64,000 bases of DNA from Cordylochernes scorpioides (GCA_030710605.1 CP092880.1:24014467-24078466); one strand, 5' to 3'. Positions 9,980 through 21,225 are shown, counted from the first letter of the stretch. Notes: generated from the letters alone by a model not told the origin. Translations and numbers: made by a program.

Positions 9980-11047
9980 TCAGCGAATGTACCCGGCTTC
10001 GCCCGGTTTTTACCCGAGTAAAAGTTTGCCTAACGAACATTTTTTAAAACGATTCTAGAAAACAGCCAATCCACCTATATATAGATTTATAAACTTTTTA
10101 TAAATATTGTTATATGCGTTTGAATATATTTTTGAAATATAATTTTTTAAAAAACATTTATTACTTTTTAAATAAGATATTGTCACGTTTGTGGATTTTA
10201 TAATTAATTATTTCTTTTTTTCTCAATGAATTATGTATATTAATTTAAAAATCCATTTTTTTATCATCATCACATACAATGTAATTTTTTATATAAACAA
10301 ACGATAAAAAACAACAACAATTAAATTTGCACCTTCGTTATTATAAAACAACAGCAAATTAAATTAACAATGTAAAAATATATTTTAACATTACAACATT
10401 TTAACATTTAAAACAAAAACGTTACAATATTTTCTTTAAATATATATTAATATTGAAATGCCAAGTTTTTTTACAACGTCTTCGGAATATTATATTACTA
10501 TATTTCTAATTAAATTTACTATACTTGGAACACATTTTAGCATTTTTACAATTTATAAATGTAATTTCACCAGATGCCGCGAGAGGCGCTGCTTGCGAGT
10601 GGAGGTGGAAAATTTGCAAATAAAATTGCAAAGAATATTTATTTCAAATCGAATTCAAACCAGAAATCTTCCCAGTAGTATAGTAAATAGCTTCCTAAAG
10701 TTTCACGGCGATTGGATAATCTTACCTTTTAAAAACATGCATCGTGTGAACAAACTAACATTCAACGTGTAAACAAACCACGTGTTAATTATTAACCAAT
10801 CAAATTCATTTATCGTCGCGACCAGTGCTGCGCTCAAGCGGTAAAAGGCTGGAACTATCGCTTTTTGGTTTTTTATTTTAAAAAAAGCACATTAACTTTT
10901 TCAGTTTTTTGAATAGCCTATATGTTAAACGAAATCTTCAGCTACCTACATGCGAAATTTCATAATGATTGATTCAGTAGATTTTGCGCTACGCGATAAC
11001 AAACATCGATTTTGGATTTCATTTTTATAGATATATATAAGGAAGGA
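9980..11047 (-). mobile_element. Helitron-like element, about 1 kb (copy A)
   Basis: On the minus strand the 5' end would be A|TCCTTCCTTATATATAT at 11047 and the 3' end a CCGGGC-rich hairpin followed by CTGA at 9980. It contains GATGCCGCGAGAGGCGCT near 10573 and a 104-residue plus reading (10458-10772) that shows no known motif. The ends are weaker than those of the 322-bp element, so the limits are tentative. Its duplicate is at about 57978-59045. Confidence 0.4.
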
Positions 11048-12480
11048 TTATTTTTATAACATATCAATTGAGAATAAATGTAGACAAGTGGAAAAATGAA
11101 AGAAAAAAAAAGTACCTAGAAAAAAGTAAAAGAGGATAACAGTTCATCTTAAAAAAGATAATTCAAGACCCCGCACAAGGCCATGTAAATATGTAAATAC
11201 AATGTACATGTGAAGAACCTGTACATATTATTCATTGTAGATATCATAGGTTGTTGAGTGGTACCTAATAAAGTTATTTAAAAATTATAAAAGAGTGCGA
11301 GAGAATGGTATTTATAAACAAATATTACACCACTTTCTTTTAATAAATGCATAAAATGAATCACAATTAAATGTACTAAAACAATGCAACAACACAGGTT
11401 TATTAAGACAATCGGTCTTATACATATTCACTACAGGAAGAAAGTAAACATAGATACTAAAACACAATGCATATTTTAATATTTTATGAGATGCATGATG
11501 AAAAACCGTAGTGTAAAGGTAAACTTCAGTTCGACTTTGCCAAAGCTAGTTTTTGGCTTATTTACTCGTACACATCTGGATCTAAACGCTGTGTTCAGAA
11601 ATGATAGTTGTTGCAATGCAGTTTTTTTTAAGGAGAGGAGTCTTTTTTTACCCTTAGAAATTGCAAAACTATTACAAAAATACCCAAGATTGCTTTTTGA
11701 AGCATTCATATCACACAAGAGAATAATAGCATAAATAGAAAAGTTTAATTACAAACAATAGTATTATGTATTGTATTTTCAGAACCATCACATTGCAATC
11801 ATTTTCTGTATATCATGTGTACTTAAAATTTTCTTTTATTGTTCCATGTATACATCCTGTTCACAATTCCTCTGTCTTTCAATCTCCTAGAAGAATCTTC
11901 TTTAAGACTAGTATGTACAATGTATTAATAAAGGTTTTTGTATGTTTATGTTTAAAAACATTTATTATAGGAAAATTGACCCGTCGCTTTTAGTTTGGAA
12001 GTTAGCCTTTTCAACTGCAAATAAACTATGCTCAATTGTAAGCTAATTTTTGGATCTTACTAAAGATAATGTATTATGAAACATTAGCTATCTCTAATGA
12101 ACTCTTCCCCAGGTTTTATAAATTTTATCTCAAGGTTTATTCATGGTGATTATTTTAAACTATAAGTGTTTTGTGAAAAAATAATATAAATGTGATATTG
12201 TACTGGGATAAGATGTATAGATTAAGAAAGTAAAAAGCCATCAGCAACTTTCAATTGCTCGATAAGGAGATGCCTTTTTCTTTCTTTCTTTCTCCATATA
12301 AGTATTTTATAATATGAAATAAGAGGAATATATATTTTAGCGACAATTTTCAATATATTTATTGATAATTCTGAATCAGTATTATGTTAAAATGTGTTTT
12401 TTTACAATCAAAATACTTTAAAGACGTATTATTGATGTACACATATATATAAGATTATATAAATTGGTCAAAAACTGATG
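11048..12480. other. 3' flank of the CD36 gene; non-coding
   Basis: AT-rich DNA without a recognised gene. At 11390-11435 there is a minus-strand non-LTR 3' end: (AAC)-like tail, AATAAA complement and the hairpin AAGACAATCGGTCTT. At 12225-12290 there is the dispersed phrase TCAGCAACTTTCAATTGC followed by AAGGAGATGCCTTTTTCT, also present near 37565-37600 and 31690-31720. Short readings at 11476-11993 are not supported. Confidence 0.5.
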
Positions 12481-12486
12481 CGAGGT

Positions 12487-12492
12487 TTATTA
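12487..12492 (-). terminator. Poly(A) signal of the CD36 gene
   Basis: AATAAA on the minus strand, 14 bases after the TGA stop of the CD36 reading frame. Such a short spacing leaves almost no 3' UTR. No genomic poly(A) tract follows, so it does not prove retroposition. Confidence 0.55.
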
Positions 12493-12506
12493 CAATCAGG
12501 AGAACT

Positions 12507-13868
12507 TCAGTATAATTCAGGGTTAACTGGGAAAGCAAAGTTGTAGTTGTTGTTGACGGTGTTAGTTTGGGATCCTTCCTTTGCTACAAAGTGAGTTGAA
12601 TCGCTTTTTCGGATGCCCACAACTACAGCGATTATCAGAAGCACACATCCAAAGCCACCAAAGAATTTTGGAATATCGTTGATCACTTCTAGAGGTCGCA
12701 GAACTGTTTCCTGTAGTGCTTCCATAGAATAAGACGGCATAGTAAAATTTTGTTCCATCCAGAAAGATGGGACAAGAACTTCTGATTTGTTATTGAAAGG
12801 GACGTTAAAACTGGTCATTATTCTTATACAAGAACGTAAAGTCAATCCTGTTGATGGCTCAATATCTAAGAAAGAACCGTAACGTTGAAATGTAGGACTT
12901 TGTAGTCCTTTAACGTTCTTGATGTATTTCTTGGATCCAAGGAAATGAGGGCTAGAAACCACAGCTGGGCTTCCGCAAGCACCTAAAGAATGCACGCCTT
13001 CTTCACCAGAGCAAATTCCAAGATTCTTTTCAGGCATAATAAATCTTAAAGCATGCATTTGTCCTATTCTTACCCATTTTATAAATTTGAGTCGAATCGA
13101 TTGACAAAGAGATGGTACAAAAATAAAAATACGTGATTTGGTTGTAACAGGAAATGGAAATTGTTTTCCATCAGTACCTTGAATCTTATTACAATATACA
13201 AATGGCCAATGATCTAATTTATTCTTTCCTTTATAGGAAATGATATTGGTAAATTTATTGATGCCTTTATCACCTGTATAGATTGAGAACATTTCTTGAG
13301 ATCCATTTTTTATGTGAACTGTTCCTAAATAAGTTTCCAAATTTTGAAAAGAATCTTTTTGCAAAGCAACATTTTCAAAATTTTGGAATGTCAATTCTCT
13401 AACAGATTTTGTTATTAATATATCATTATTTTCGTTTTTCTCTAGATAATTTAAATTAATCGTTGTTATCAGATCATTTTCTTTTCGTAAATTATTAGAA
13501 TTGAAGGTGAAATAAGTAACTTCCTGATAACGAACAATTCCTTTAGAGTGATCCCATTCTTGTATAATCTTCTTCTGCTTTATTTTATATTCATATGGTC
13601 CAATTTCTTCAAGAATTGGATGATGTCCAACTTTAACATGTTCGGGATTAGTTATATTAAATAAATATAAATTGAAATAGCTTGGGAATGATTCGGACCA
13701 GCTTGAAAAATAAACACTTTCATTTTTGATTGCCAATGTTGAAGCAAGTCTTGTATTCACATAACGAGGTAGAATAACAAATAATACAGTAGTTGTTACT
13801 AAACAAATAATAGAAATGGCAAATATTATTATTTGAGGTTTCTTCCGAGTTAAAAATTGCCATCCCAT
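12507..13868 (-). CDS. CD36-family scavenger receptor class B (LIMP2/SNMP-like), intronless
   Basis: A single open frame of 453 residues with both ends intact. Layout is that of the CD36 family: short cytosolic N-terminus (1-12), first membrane helix (about 13-34, IIIFAISIICLVTTTVLFVI), a large lumenal or extracellular domain, second helix (about 402-420, FFGGFGCVLLIIAVVVGI) and a 33-residue cytosolic tail. Family landmarks seen: SWSESFPSYFNLYLFNITNP, IGPYEY, FSIYTGDKGINKF, LDHWPFVYCNKIQGTDG, SSPHFLGSKKY and FLDIEPSTGL. N-glycosylation sequons and ectodomain cysteines are present. Family members bind lipids, lipoproteins or pheromones, or act in lysosomes; the subtype cannot be told. It is somewhat short, with the part before the FSIYTG motif abbreviated. 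CD36 genes in arthropods are usually split by many introns, so an uninterrupted frame suggests a retrocopy. The start is the ATG just before the first helix. Copy B of this gene is frameshifted. Confidence 0.9.
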   Translation of the reverse strand: MGWQFLTRKKPQIIIFAISIICLVTTTVLFVILPRYVNTRLASTLAIKNESVYFSSWSESFPSYFNLYLFNITNPEHVKVGHHPILEEIGPYEYKIKQKKIIQEWDHSKGIVRYQEVTYFTFNSNNLRKENDLITTINLNYLEKNENNDILITKSVRELTFQNFENVALQKDSFQNLETYLGTVHIKNGSQEMFSIYTGDKGINKFTNIISYKGKNKLDHWPFVYCNKIQGTDGKQFPFPVTTKSRIFIFVPSLCQSIRLKFIKWVRIGQMHALRFIMPEKNLGICSGEEGVHSLGACGSPAVVSSPHFLGSKKYIKNVKGLQSPTFQRYGSFLDIEPSTGLTLRSCIRIMTSFNVPFNNKSEVLVPSFWMEQNFTMPSYSMEALQETVLRPLEVINDIPKFFGGFGCVLLIIAVVVGIRKSDSTHFVAKEGSQTNTVNNNYNFAFPVNPELY

Positions 13869-14855
13869 ATTTATTTAATAAAATATAAGATAGATACTAT
13901 TCTTTTTTTATTTTTATACACTTGCAAAATGGCGAACCTTTTTTGGTAAATAGAATTATGACTACAGAGACATCAAATATTTACTGAAATATTTATAAAC
14001 ATATATGATTTAAAATTTTATATATATAAGAGAGGGAAAATAATATATACTACCACACACAATTTAAAAATGTATTGATGAAATTATCACAAAATTTTCA
14101 TATTATTTGTTAAAAATCGATATAAAATTGTTTTAAGAATATAAAACTTTTGTAGTGAAAACGTTCATTTTATTTAATTTATAGATATAGTATATATCTT
14201 TTGGGGATTTTTAAAGGACGATTTTGATAGACAAAATATTTCTCGCGATATTTGTGCATATAAAAAGGTTTGATACTTCAGATAACATTTTAAAGTTTGA
14301 TAATTTTAAAATATTTTTAAAATAAAAAATTGAGTTTAAAACCATTTTCTAACGTAAAATAACAACATTTTTAGTTGAAAGCAACATTATGTAATTCAAT
14401 AACAACATTGGAACCTTCTCACATACAATTTTTAAAATTCATTTCATTCCATAAATTTCATTTATATTTAACATTAATAATTACAATTTTATTTTTAAAA
14501 TGAAAGTCCGTTGGTATTGATAAGATATTGCGTATTTAAAGTGAAAACGAATTTATGGAATAAAATACAAAGTTACAAAATAAGAAGGTTAAAATATGAA
14601 ACTTTTCGAATAAAATAAAAAAGAGCTTCATTTTTTACATTTAATAGGTTCTAAAACGTTAAAACTTTGACATTAAGTTTTAAAATATCGTTGTTAAACT
14701 TTAAAAATGTTTTGATATAAAATACATTTTGATATTATATAACTTTAAAATTCTATTTTGAAAGTGCAAAACCTTTGTATGTGCAAAAAATAAAAATGTT
14801 TTTATTAAAATTTAAATATCCTTATATTCGTATATATATTTTTATTTATATGACA
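13869..14855. other. 5' flank of CD36; AT-rich
   Basis: About 1 kb of very AT-rich DNA upstream of the CD36 start, with no second exon or recognisable promoter element. Only weak TATA-like strings are present, too common here to mean much. It is duplicated at 61868-62853. Confidence 0.5.
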
Positions 14856-15156
14856 CTAGAGCGGATGTAACTGGCTCCGCCCGGGTTTTACTCGATAAAA
14901 GGTTATCCTAACGATTATTTGATAGAAATATTTTCCGAGCAAAAATCCTCTCTCTACTGATTCGATTTTTATGAAGACATTTATATATACCTTTATGAAA
15001 TTCGTTTCATTAGAGAGTGGATATTTTCTGATAATTTTTTATTTATTTTCATGAAGATATATATAAATTTATATTGAAATTTGTAAATAAAGAGAGATAT
15101 ACTTCACTTTGATCTCAGCCAAAAGGATAAGAAGCGATATTTATTTTATAGAGAGA
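14856..15156 (-). mobile_element. Helitron-like element with U2 snRNA head (copy A, second)
   Basis: Minus strand: 5' end A|TCTCTCTATAAAAT at 15156, U2-like sequence directly after it, and a 3' GC hairpin (decayed, CCCGGGCGGAGCCAG) followed by CTAG|T at 14856. It is 301 bp and the same design as 9076-9397, but the interiors differ, so these are two family members. The Copia LTR begins 10 bases beyond its 5' end. Duplicate at 62854-63156. Confidence 0.65.
15105..15139 (-). ncRNA. U2 snRNA 5'-end fragment
   Basis: The minus strand starts ATCGCTTCT and continues through CCTTTTGGCTGAGATCAA, matching the first 34 or so bases of U2 with a few substitutions. Together with the copy at 9353 it shows the U2 head is a fixed part of this element family. 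Fragment only. Confidence 0.8.
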
Positions 15157-15165
15157 TGATCTGGT

Positions 15166-15441
15166 TGTTGGGAATCTCTTATGGTTCAGACAATGAAACA
15201 ACAAATAACAAGTTTACTTACATCTGAAGTGGTTTTAAAGAATTAGGCAATTTTACCTTTTAAGAAAGTATTTTAAATTTATTATTTTCAAAGAGAGAGA
15301 GAGAAAAGAACATTTAACAATTTACATTACAATTACTAATTTTGTAAAAACAAAACACTCCTTTTTCTCGTTTTTATATTACTGTTGTCAGTCTAAAAGT
15401 ATTTCAAGATCATTGATTTACTATTCTTCTTTTTTCCAACA
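15166..15441 (-). mobile_element. Copia LTR (3' LTR)
   Basis: The minus strand begins TGTTGGAAAA and ends TTCCCAACA, giving TG...CA ends with a 6-bp inverted repeat (TGTTGG/CCAACA), 276 bp long. Directly upstream on that strand is a purine tract AAGAGGGAA, a fitting polypurine tract. The Copia pol relic lies just before it. No matching 5' LTR is present. This block is absent from copy B. Confidence 0.7.
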
Positions 15442-15489
15442 TTCCCTCTTAAATCAGTGATCTTATCACATTCAACAATTTCTTCACTT

Positions 15490-17055
15490 GACTTATGTTT
15501 TAAATGGTTGTCATAAGAAGGGATTTGAATTTGTCAAACTTTGGTCTGGCTAGAGGTTTTGTTAGGATGTCTGCAATTTGACGTTCTGTTGGACAATATA
15601 TCAGGTTAAACTTTTGAGCTTGATCTTTCACAAAATGATATTTGACATCAATATGTTTAGTTTTAGTGGTGAATTGGCCTGATTTTATCATTTTTATAGT
15701 GCTTTGGTTATCAACATAGAGATTTATATCAAAATTATCTGGAATTAATTCTTCTAATAGGGATCTTATTTATGACACTTCTTTGCATGCATCTGCTGCA
15801 GCAATGAACTCTGCTTCAGTGCTGGAAAGGGCAATTGCAGGTTGCTTTCTGGAGCACCAACTTATGGGACCTCCACATAAGTAAACTATATATCCTGTGG
15901 TACTTTCTTCTAGTTTTAATATCTCCAGCAAAGTCAGAATCACAATACACATTTAATTCAAATGGCATCTCTCCATCATATGATATGCCTAAATTGGTGG
16001 TGTGATTTAAATATCTTAGGGTTCTTTTGATGTTTATAATATCTTGAGTTGTAGGATCATGCATTGACCTGCTTTCAAAATTTGTAGCGAATGTCATGTC
16101 TGGTCTAGTTTTGTTTGTCAAATATAAAAGGCTTCCAATTGCTTGTCTGTAAGGAAATTTGTTATCATTTGATATTTCTAAGTGATTGTCTATAATTCTT
16201 TTACTACATCTGTAATGGGAGTGGGTACTGGTTTTGAGTTTTGCATATTATATCTTTCAAGATAACTGTTTTACATAATTTTCTTGTGAAAGTAAAATTT
16301 TATTTTTTTTCCTCAAAACACAAATTTGTTCCCAAAAAAGTTCTTGGATCATTGTTTATTTTAACTTCAAACTCTTGGGATAGTTTTTCTAAAATATTAT
16401 TTAATTCTTCTTCATTATCTCCCATTAAGATACCATCATCTACATATATTGCAAGGTACATATTTCCTTTGTTGGTTTTAAAATGACATGGCTCTGATTT
16501 TAGTTGTATGAAATCTTGGGATTTGAGAAAGGTTTTTAATCTTTCATTCCATTTTAATGGGGCTTGTTTTAAATCATATAATGCCTTTCTTAACCTACAT
16601 ATATTCCCTTTATAAACTTCTGGCAATTGAACATATATTTCTTCATCCAAAAACCCATATAGAAAAGCTGTTTTTATGTCAAATGTTTTAAAAACAAACC
16701 TTTTCTTAGCCATTAGAGCAAAGTATATCCTTAAAGAGACAGTGCTTATAACTGGACTGAATGTCTCATCATAATCATGTTATGATTAATTCTAGTTGAT
16801 CTTCAGATTCTTCTTCTGGTTCGACAATAGGTATTTTTTCTTCTTTATTTATACATCCTTTATCTAAAAGAAAATTACATCTCTAGCTGTAAAGATTTGT
16901 TTGCTTTGTTCATCCCAAAGGCGATAACCATTTGGTGCATAACCTATAAAGGTATATTTTTTACTTCTGTCTTCCAATTTCTTTACGTGTTTTAGGGTTT
17001 TGACATAAGCTTCACAACCAAAAAATTGCAAGTTTGACAAATTTGGTCTTTTGTT
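15490..17055 (-). pseudogene. Ty1/Copia pol relic, 5'-truncated
   Basis: Minus-strand pieces in order: the end of integrase (near 17045-16860, with KYTFIGYAPNGYRLW-like reading), reverse transcriptase at 16713-16300 (FDIKTAFLYGFLDEEIYVQ; catalytic YVDD), RNase H at 16121-15770 (RPDMTFA, YCDSDFAG, ALSSTEAEF) and the tail at 15691-15500 (HIDVKYHF, ADILTKPL). Frameshifts and stops separate them; gag, protease and most of integrase are missing. The insertion replaced about 180 bp still present in copy B (63165-63344), so a deletion accompanied or followed it. Confidence 0.85.
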
Positions 17056-17067
17056 GAACCAATTTTG

Positions 17068-17430
17068 TTAAAACTGAAACGATGGTTTTATCAAACAGAA
17101 GAGAAAATCCAAAATGAATTTACATAAATTATTGAATTTTACATAGGTATCTTTGTTATATACAAATTCGCAAATTTCTCCGATGGGATAAAAATGATTA
17201 CTTCTGTAGCTGTGAAAGATAGGATATTCTATTAATAAATGTATTGAGTTTTGGTTTTCTTTTCCACAGAAGCAGCTAGGATCATCCGTTGCTCCGATTT
17301 TAGACAGAAATTCTCCAAAATTACCATGAATTGTGATGAAGTTATAAAAATTTAGACGAAAATAAAAAGGAATTCCAAATGGGAAAAATTTTCGGAATGT
17401 TTCATTAGTGTTTGCTATAGTTTCAGCCAT
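17068..17430 (-). pseudogene. LINE ORF2 C-terminus (copy A)
   Basis: The 120-residue reading has FGEFLSKIGATDDPSCFCG, then a His and IEYPIFHSYR, matching the Cys/His tail of R1/Jockey-type LINEs (CxCG...H...CP with the Cys before Pro lost). It lacks RT and RNase H. Copy B carries a shorter version with an internal deletion (63347-63562). Confidence 0.7.
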
Positions 17431-17770
17431 AAAGATGTGATATAATGGCTATTAGAGCATTGTGTATGGAGGTCATTCCAGTTCTATCAACCATAGTTCC
17501 GTTGTGTCCGAGGGCCTCTGGACTTTGACCTCCGATAGTCCAAGGACGATAAGTCCACTCGAAGCGGTAGATAGCGGTCAGGACTTGATAGTCTACTGTC
17601 GCTCAGGTCTACATTCTTTTCTTTCGTTGGATATTGTACTTATCTTTATGTAGGTCCCCTTCTTGGCTGCTGTTATCTAGGACGTTCATGTGTATTTTAG
17701 TTCAGGTTTCTCTGTATAGTTGTAGGTTCTTCTCAGATTTTGACTGTTTTTTAATTCTTTGAACGTCCAT
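17431..17770. repeat. Unclassified spacer before the satellite
   Basis: About 200 bp of moderately GC-rich sequence (GTTCCGTTGTGTCCGAGGGC and following), repeated at 63536-63720. A similar but diverged phrase occurs at 2680-2780. It looks like an old LINE part; no frame is convincing. Confidence 0.4.
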
Positions 17771-19120
17771 GCATTCTTCTAGTGAAGTATGGTTCTATGT
17801 TCTTATCATCTTTATACATTTTTATTTGTCTTTGCTTTCTTAGCATGTTAATGTATTCTTCTTCTAGAGAAGTATGGTTCTATGTTTTTTTTTTAAAATC
17901 ATTTTTGACTTTTGTTTGCTTTTTCTTTCTTAGCATGTTCATGCATTCTTCTCTATGCATGGTTCGAAAATATGTTTTTTTATTATCTTTTGAATTTTGT
18001 TTGTCTTTTTCTTTCTCAGAATGTTCATGCATTCCTCTTCTAGTGAAGTATGGTTCTATGTTCTTATCATCTTTTTACATTTTTGTTTGCCTTTGCTTTC
18101 TTAGCATGTTCATGTATTCTTCTTCTGGTGTAGTATGGTTCTATGTTCTTATCATCTTTTGACTTTTGTTTGTCTTTGCTTTCTTAGCACACATTCATGT
18201 ATTCTTTTACAAGTGAAGTATGGTTCTATTTCCATATCATCTTTTGACTTTTGTTTGTCTTTGCTTTCTTAGCACATTCATGTATTCTTTTACAAGTGAA
18301 GTATGGTTCTATGTTTTTATCATATTTTGACTTTTGTTTGTCTTTGCTTTCTTAGCACACGTTCATGCATTCTTTTACAAGTGAAGTATGGTTCTATTTC
18401 CATATAATATTTTGACTTTTGTTTATCTTTGCTTTCTTAGCACATTCATGTATTCTTTTACAAGTGAAGTATGGTTCTATTTCCATATCATATTTTGACT
18501 TTTGTTTATCTTTGCTTTCTTAGCACGTTCATGTATTCTTTTACAAGTGAAGTATGGTTCTATTTCCATATCATCTTTTGACTTTTGTTTGTCTTTGCTT
18601 TCTTAGCACATTCATGTATTCTTTTACAAGTGAAGTATGGTTCTATGTTTTTATCATATTTTGACTTTTGTTTGTCTTTGCTTTCTTAGCACACGTTCAT
18701 GCATTCTTTTACAAGTGAAGTATGGTTCTATTTCCATATAATATTTTGACTTTTGTTTATCTTTGCTTTCTTAGCACATTCATGTATTCTTTTACAAGTG
18801 AAGTATGGTTCTATTTCCATATCATATTTTGACTTTTGTTTATCTTTGCTTTCTTAGCACGTTCATGTATTCTTTTACAAGTGAAGTATGGTTCTATTTC
18901 CATATCATCTTTTGACTTTTGTTTGTCTTTGCTTTCTTAGCACGTTCATGTATTCTTTTACAAGTGAAGTATGGTTCTATGTTTTTATCATATTTTGACT
19001 TTTGTTTGTCTTTGCTTTCTTAGCACGTTCATGCATTCTTCTTCTAGTGAAGTATGGTTCTATGTTTTTATCATATTTTGACTTTTGTTTGTCTTTGCTT
19101 TCTTAGCATGTTCATGTATT
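17770..19120. repeat. Tandem satellite, 83-86 bp unit, about 16 copies
   Basis: The unit contains GAAGTATGGTTCTAT, TTTTGACTTTTGTTTGTCTT and TGCTTTCTTAGCACNTTCAT. Unit starts are 83-86 bases apart. The left end is more diverged. A 126-residue reading through it (17782-18162) is a by-product of the repeat. Copy B shows the first units at 63830-64000, where the window ends. Confidence 0.9.
18215..18882. repeat. Higher-order repeat: two 334-bp blocks of four satellite units
   Basis: Four consecutive units (83, 85, 83 and 83 bp; 18215-18548) are followed by the same four in the same order (18549-18882) with no difference that I could see. Neighbouring units within a block differ, so the 334-bp block was copied as a whole and recently. 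Confidence 0.85.
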
Positions 19121-19265
19121 CTTTTAGTTTATATATTCTCTGTGTTTTCTGAGCTTGTCTCCTGAAACTCTATTTGATATGTTCCAAATTGCTACCATGT
19201 TTGCCGACTTCAAGTATAAATATCGATCTAAATGTTCGTTACAATATCTTTTTATTCTTATATAA

Positions 19266-19445
19266 TACAGTAGAACCTCTCTTTAGCGGACACTCACGCT
19301 AGCAGACACCTCCCCTCAAAGGACAGTTTTCATTAGCAAAATTATTATTTCTACAATTTAGCAACTCTCTGGTAAGAGGACACCTCTCCATAAAGGACAC
19401 TTTGGCTATGCAATTAGGTGTTCTTTACAGGGAGGTCCAAATGTA
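19266..19445. mobile_element. pogo/Tigger-like MITE, short copy
   Basis: Starts TACAGTAGAACCTCTCTTTA and ends GGGAGGTCCAAATGTA, with the interior phrases of the MITE at 2163 (AGGACACCTCTCC, AATTTAGCAACTCTCTGGTAAG) running in the opposite direction. No protein. Confidence 0.65.
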
Positions 19446-20346
19446 TATGCATTTTTTTTTACCTTTTTACATAGAATTCGAATTTGAATTTTTTTGGCTC
19501 ATTATTTTTACTCTGAAATTTGAATATTAAAAAAAAAAAACTCACCTATGGAAATGACATTAAAGAGAAATATTTATAAATCAATTTTATAGCAATCATT
19601 TGAATATTTTTATTCTTTGGATTGCTAATAATGTATTTGTGTTTTATATTCACCCTTCCAATGTCCCTATTATATCCTTTCTAAGAATTTAATTTTCTTC
19701 TTCTGGTATCTGAATGCATTTTTATTAAACTTTTTTCCTTGTATCTATGATGTGTTCATCTTTCTTCTTTGGAACTCCAATTATTTTCATTTTATTCTTT
19801 TTTTTTTCAAATACAACAACAACAACAACAAGCTTTATTAAGACCTTTTAGTCTTATACAGATTCTCCAATCAGAAATGTTGGATACATACAGGAAAAAC
19901 AGTAATAGTACCTTAATGGTAATAATATATTTATATACAGGAAAAGTTATATAAATATAATCAAGTTAATAAATAGATTATCTGGGTAAATTGGAGGAAA
20001 AGAAATTTATTATACATGTGTTGATATTTTTTCTCTTTTCATTTAAATAACTTGCATACTAATTCTTGTACATATTTAAAATATCTTTCAATTTTTTCAT
20101 CTTTAAAGTGCAATTGTCCCTAGGGGGACATAGCGCTCTAAGTCGAAATAAAGAATTATAAATGGATTTACCACGGATTCATCGCAATTGAAGGTATTCT
20201 TTTTTAAAAATAATTCTATACAAAGAAATGTTGGACGAAAATAAATTTAAAATGTGCTATTTATTTGATAATGATTATATCCCACCCCAAAAAGAAATTT
20301 CATGGGAAAAGAAAAAACAGGAAATTATTCTTTTTAATTAAGTATA
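19446..20346. other. Non-coding stretch with an inverted SINE/LINE end
   Basis: 19815-20030 is the inverse of 4085-4282, beginning with (CAA)n and AAGACCTTTTAGTCTT. The remainder is AT-rich, with nothing recognised. It ends at the TATA target site of Gypsy A (20343-20346). Confidence 0.5.
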
Positions 20347-21225
20347 TGTGGCAATATCGTTGCGGGGTTTCTTGTTGTTGGATGCGAATGGTGAGATTTG
20401 GTTGAAGCGCAGTCGTTTGAGTGGAAGTTGCAGCATACAGTTAGGAATAATCAGGACACGTGATTGAGTTGGAAAATAAGAGGCAACTGTGTTGGAGGGA
20501 AGAAAGCTTGAGAAGAGTTGAGCGATTTGACTTATTAATTAGTTGATCACATGGCGATGTTGAAATGAGCGGAGAGAGATATCTCTAGAGTAGATGTTAC
20601 CTTGTTGGAAGCGAAGGAGCACTGTCCGAACTCGGCGAGAGCCAGTGAACCCTGTAGGTGTTGTTCCTATGAGAGCTCAAGCGTAACTACCCATTCTTGC
20701 TTTCCGATTTAACACCAAGCCTCAGTTTCTCTCTGATTGGTCGAGAGATGTCACATGATCCTTTCCTATTGGTTGACCTACTTGAGGTGTTGTCTTTTGA
20801 TTGGTCGAGAGATGTCACATGCTCTTTTCCTATTGGTTGACCTACTTAAGGTGCTGTCTTCTGATGGGCCGGCGGCTTCCTTTGGTGTTAGTTACGCCCG
20901 GCCTGGGTCAGGAAGTGTCTTATTTGTTCGACTCGATTTACTTCCGCGGTTATCAAAATACGTCCTGCTTTGTCAGGAAGTATTGAATGTTAGCTTTAAC
21001 ATTTATAACTTCTGGTCATTAGATACGTCCTGTTTTTCCAGGAAGTGTCGGTTTAAACTTAGCTCGCAGGGACCTGGGGTCAGAAGGTTAACTGCGACGT
21101 CTTCTTATGTCTTTTGTTACTTTCTTTCCTCCAGTTACCTTATTCTTTTATTACATCTTTGAAAATCATACATGATACATACATAGTGGGTCGGGGTTGC
21201 ATTTAATTATATACAAATTATGACA
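20347..21225 (-). repeat. Gypsy A 3' LTR
   Basis: 879 bp; on the minus strand TGTCATAATTTG...TTGCCACA. Differs from the 5' LTR at about 20554 (T versus A). Direct repeats inside include TTGGTCGAGAGATGTCACAT (twice) and ACGTCCTG...AGGAAGT (twice), possible promoter repeats. Confidence 0.95.

Larger units (their letters stand above)
1..19120 (+). repeat. Segmental duplication, copy A
   Basis: The first 19.1 kb recurs in the same orientation and order from 42653 to the right edge. Anchors: base 1 equals 42653; the pogo-like MITE at 2163 equals 52632; CD36 at 12507 equals 60507; the satellite at about 17770 equals about 63830. Substitutions are few and most differences are single-base indels or whole transposon insertions. 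Copy A starts before the window, so its left end is unknown. It carries two pieces absent from copy B: a foldback repeat (8118-8409) and a Copia relic (15166-17066). It also keeps about 2.5 kb (roughly 5050-7540) that copy B has lost. Confidence 0.95.

Noticed and set aside
17782..18162. 126-residue open reading through the satellite
   Set aside because: Repeats of the satellite unit in frame, with no start context or domain; by-product.
17770..19120. Regular repeats with the look of a CRISPR array
   Set aside because: Units are joined head to tail with no unique spacers, and the setting is a eukaryotic genome; it is a satellite.
20737..21162. 141-residue ORF in the Gypsy A LTR (also 28056-28481)
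   Set aside because: Plus-strand reading opposite to the element, identical only because the LTRs are identical; includes the promoter repeats.
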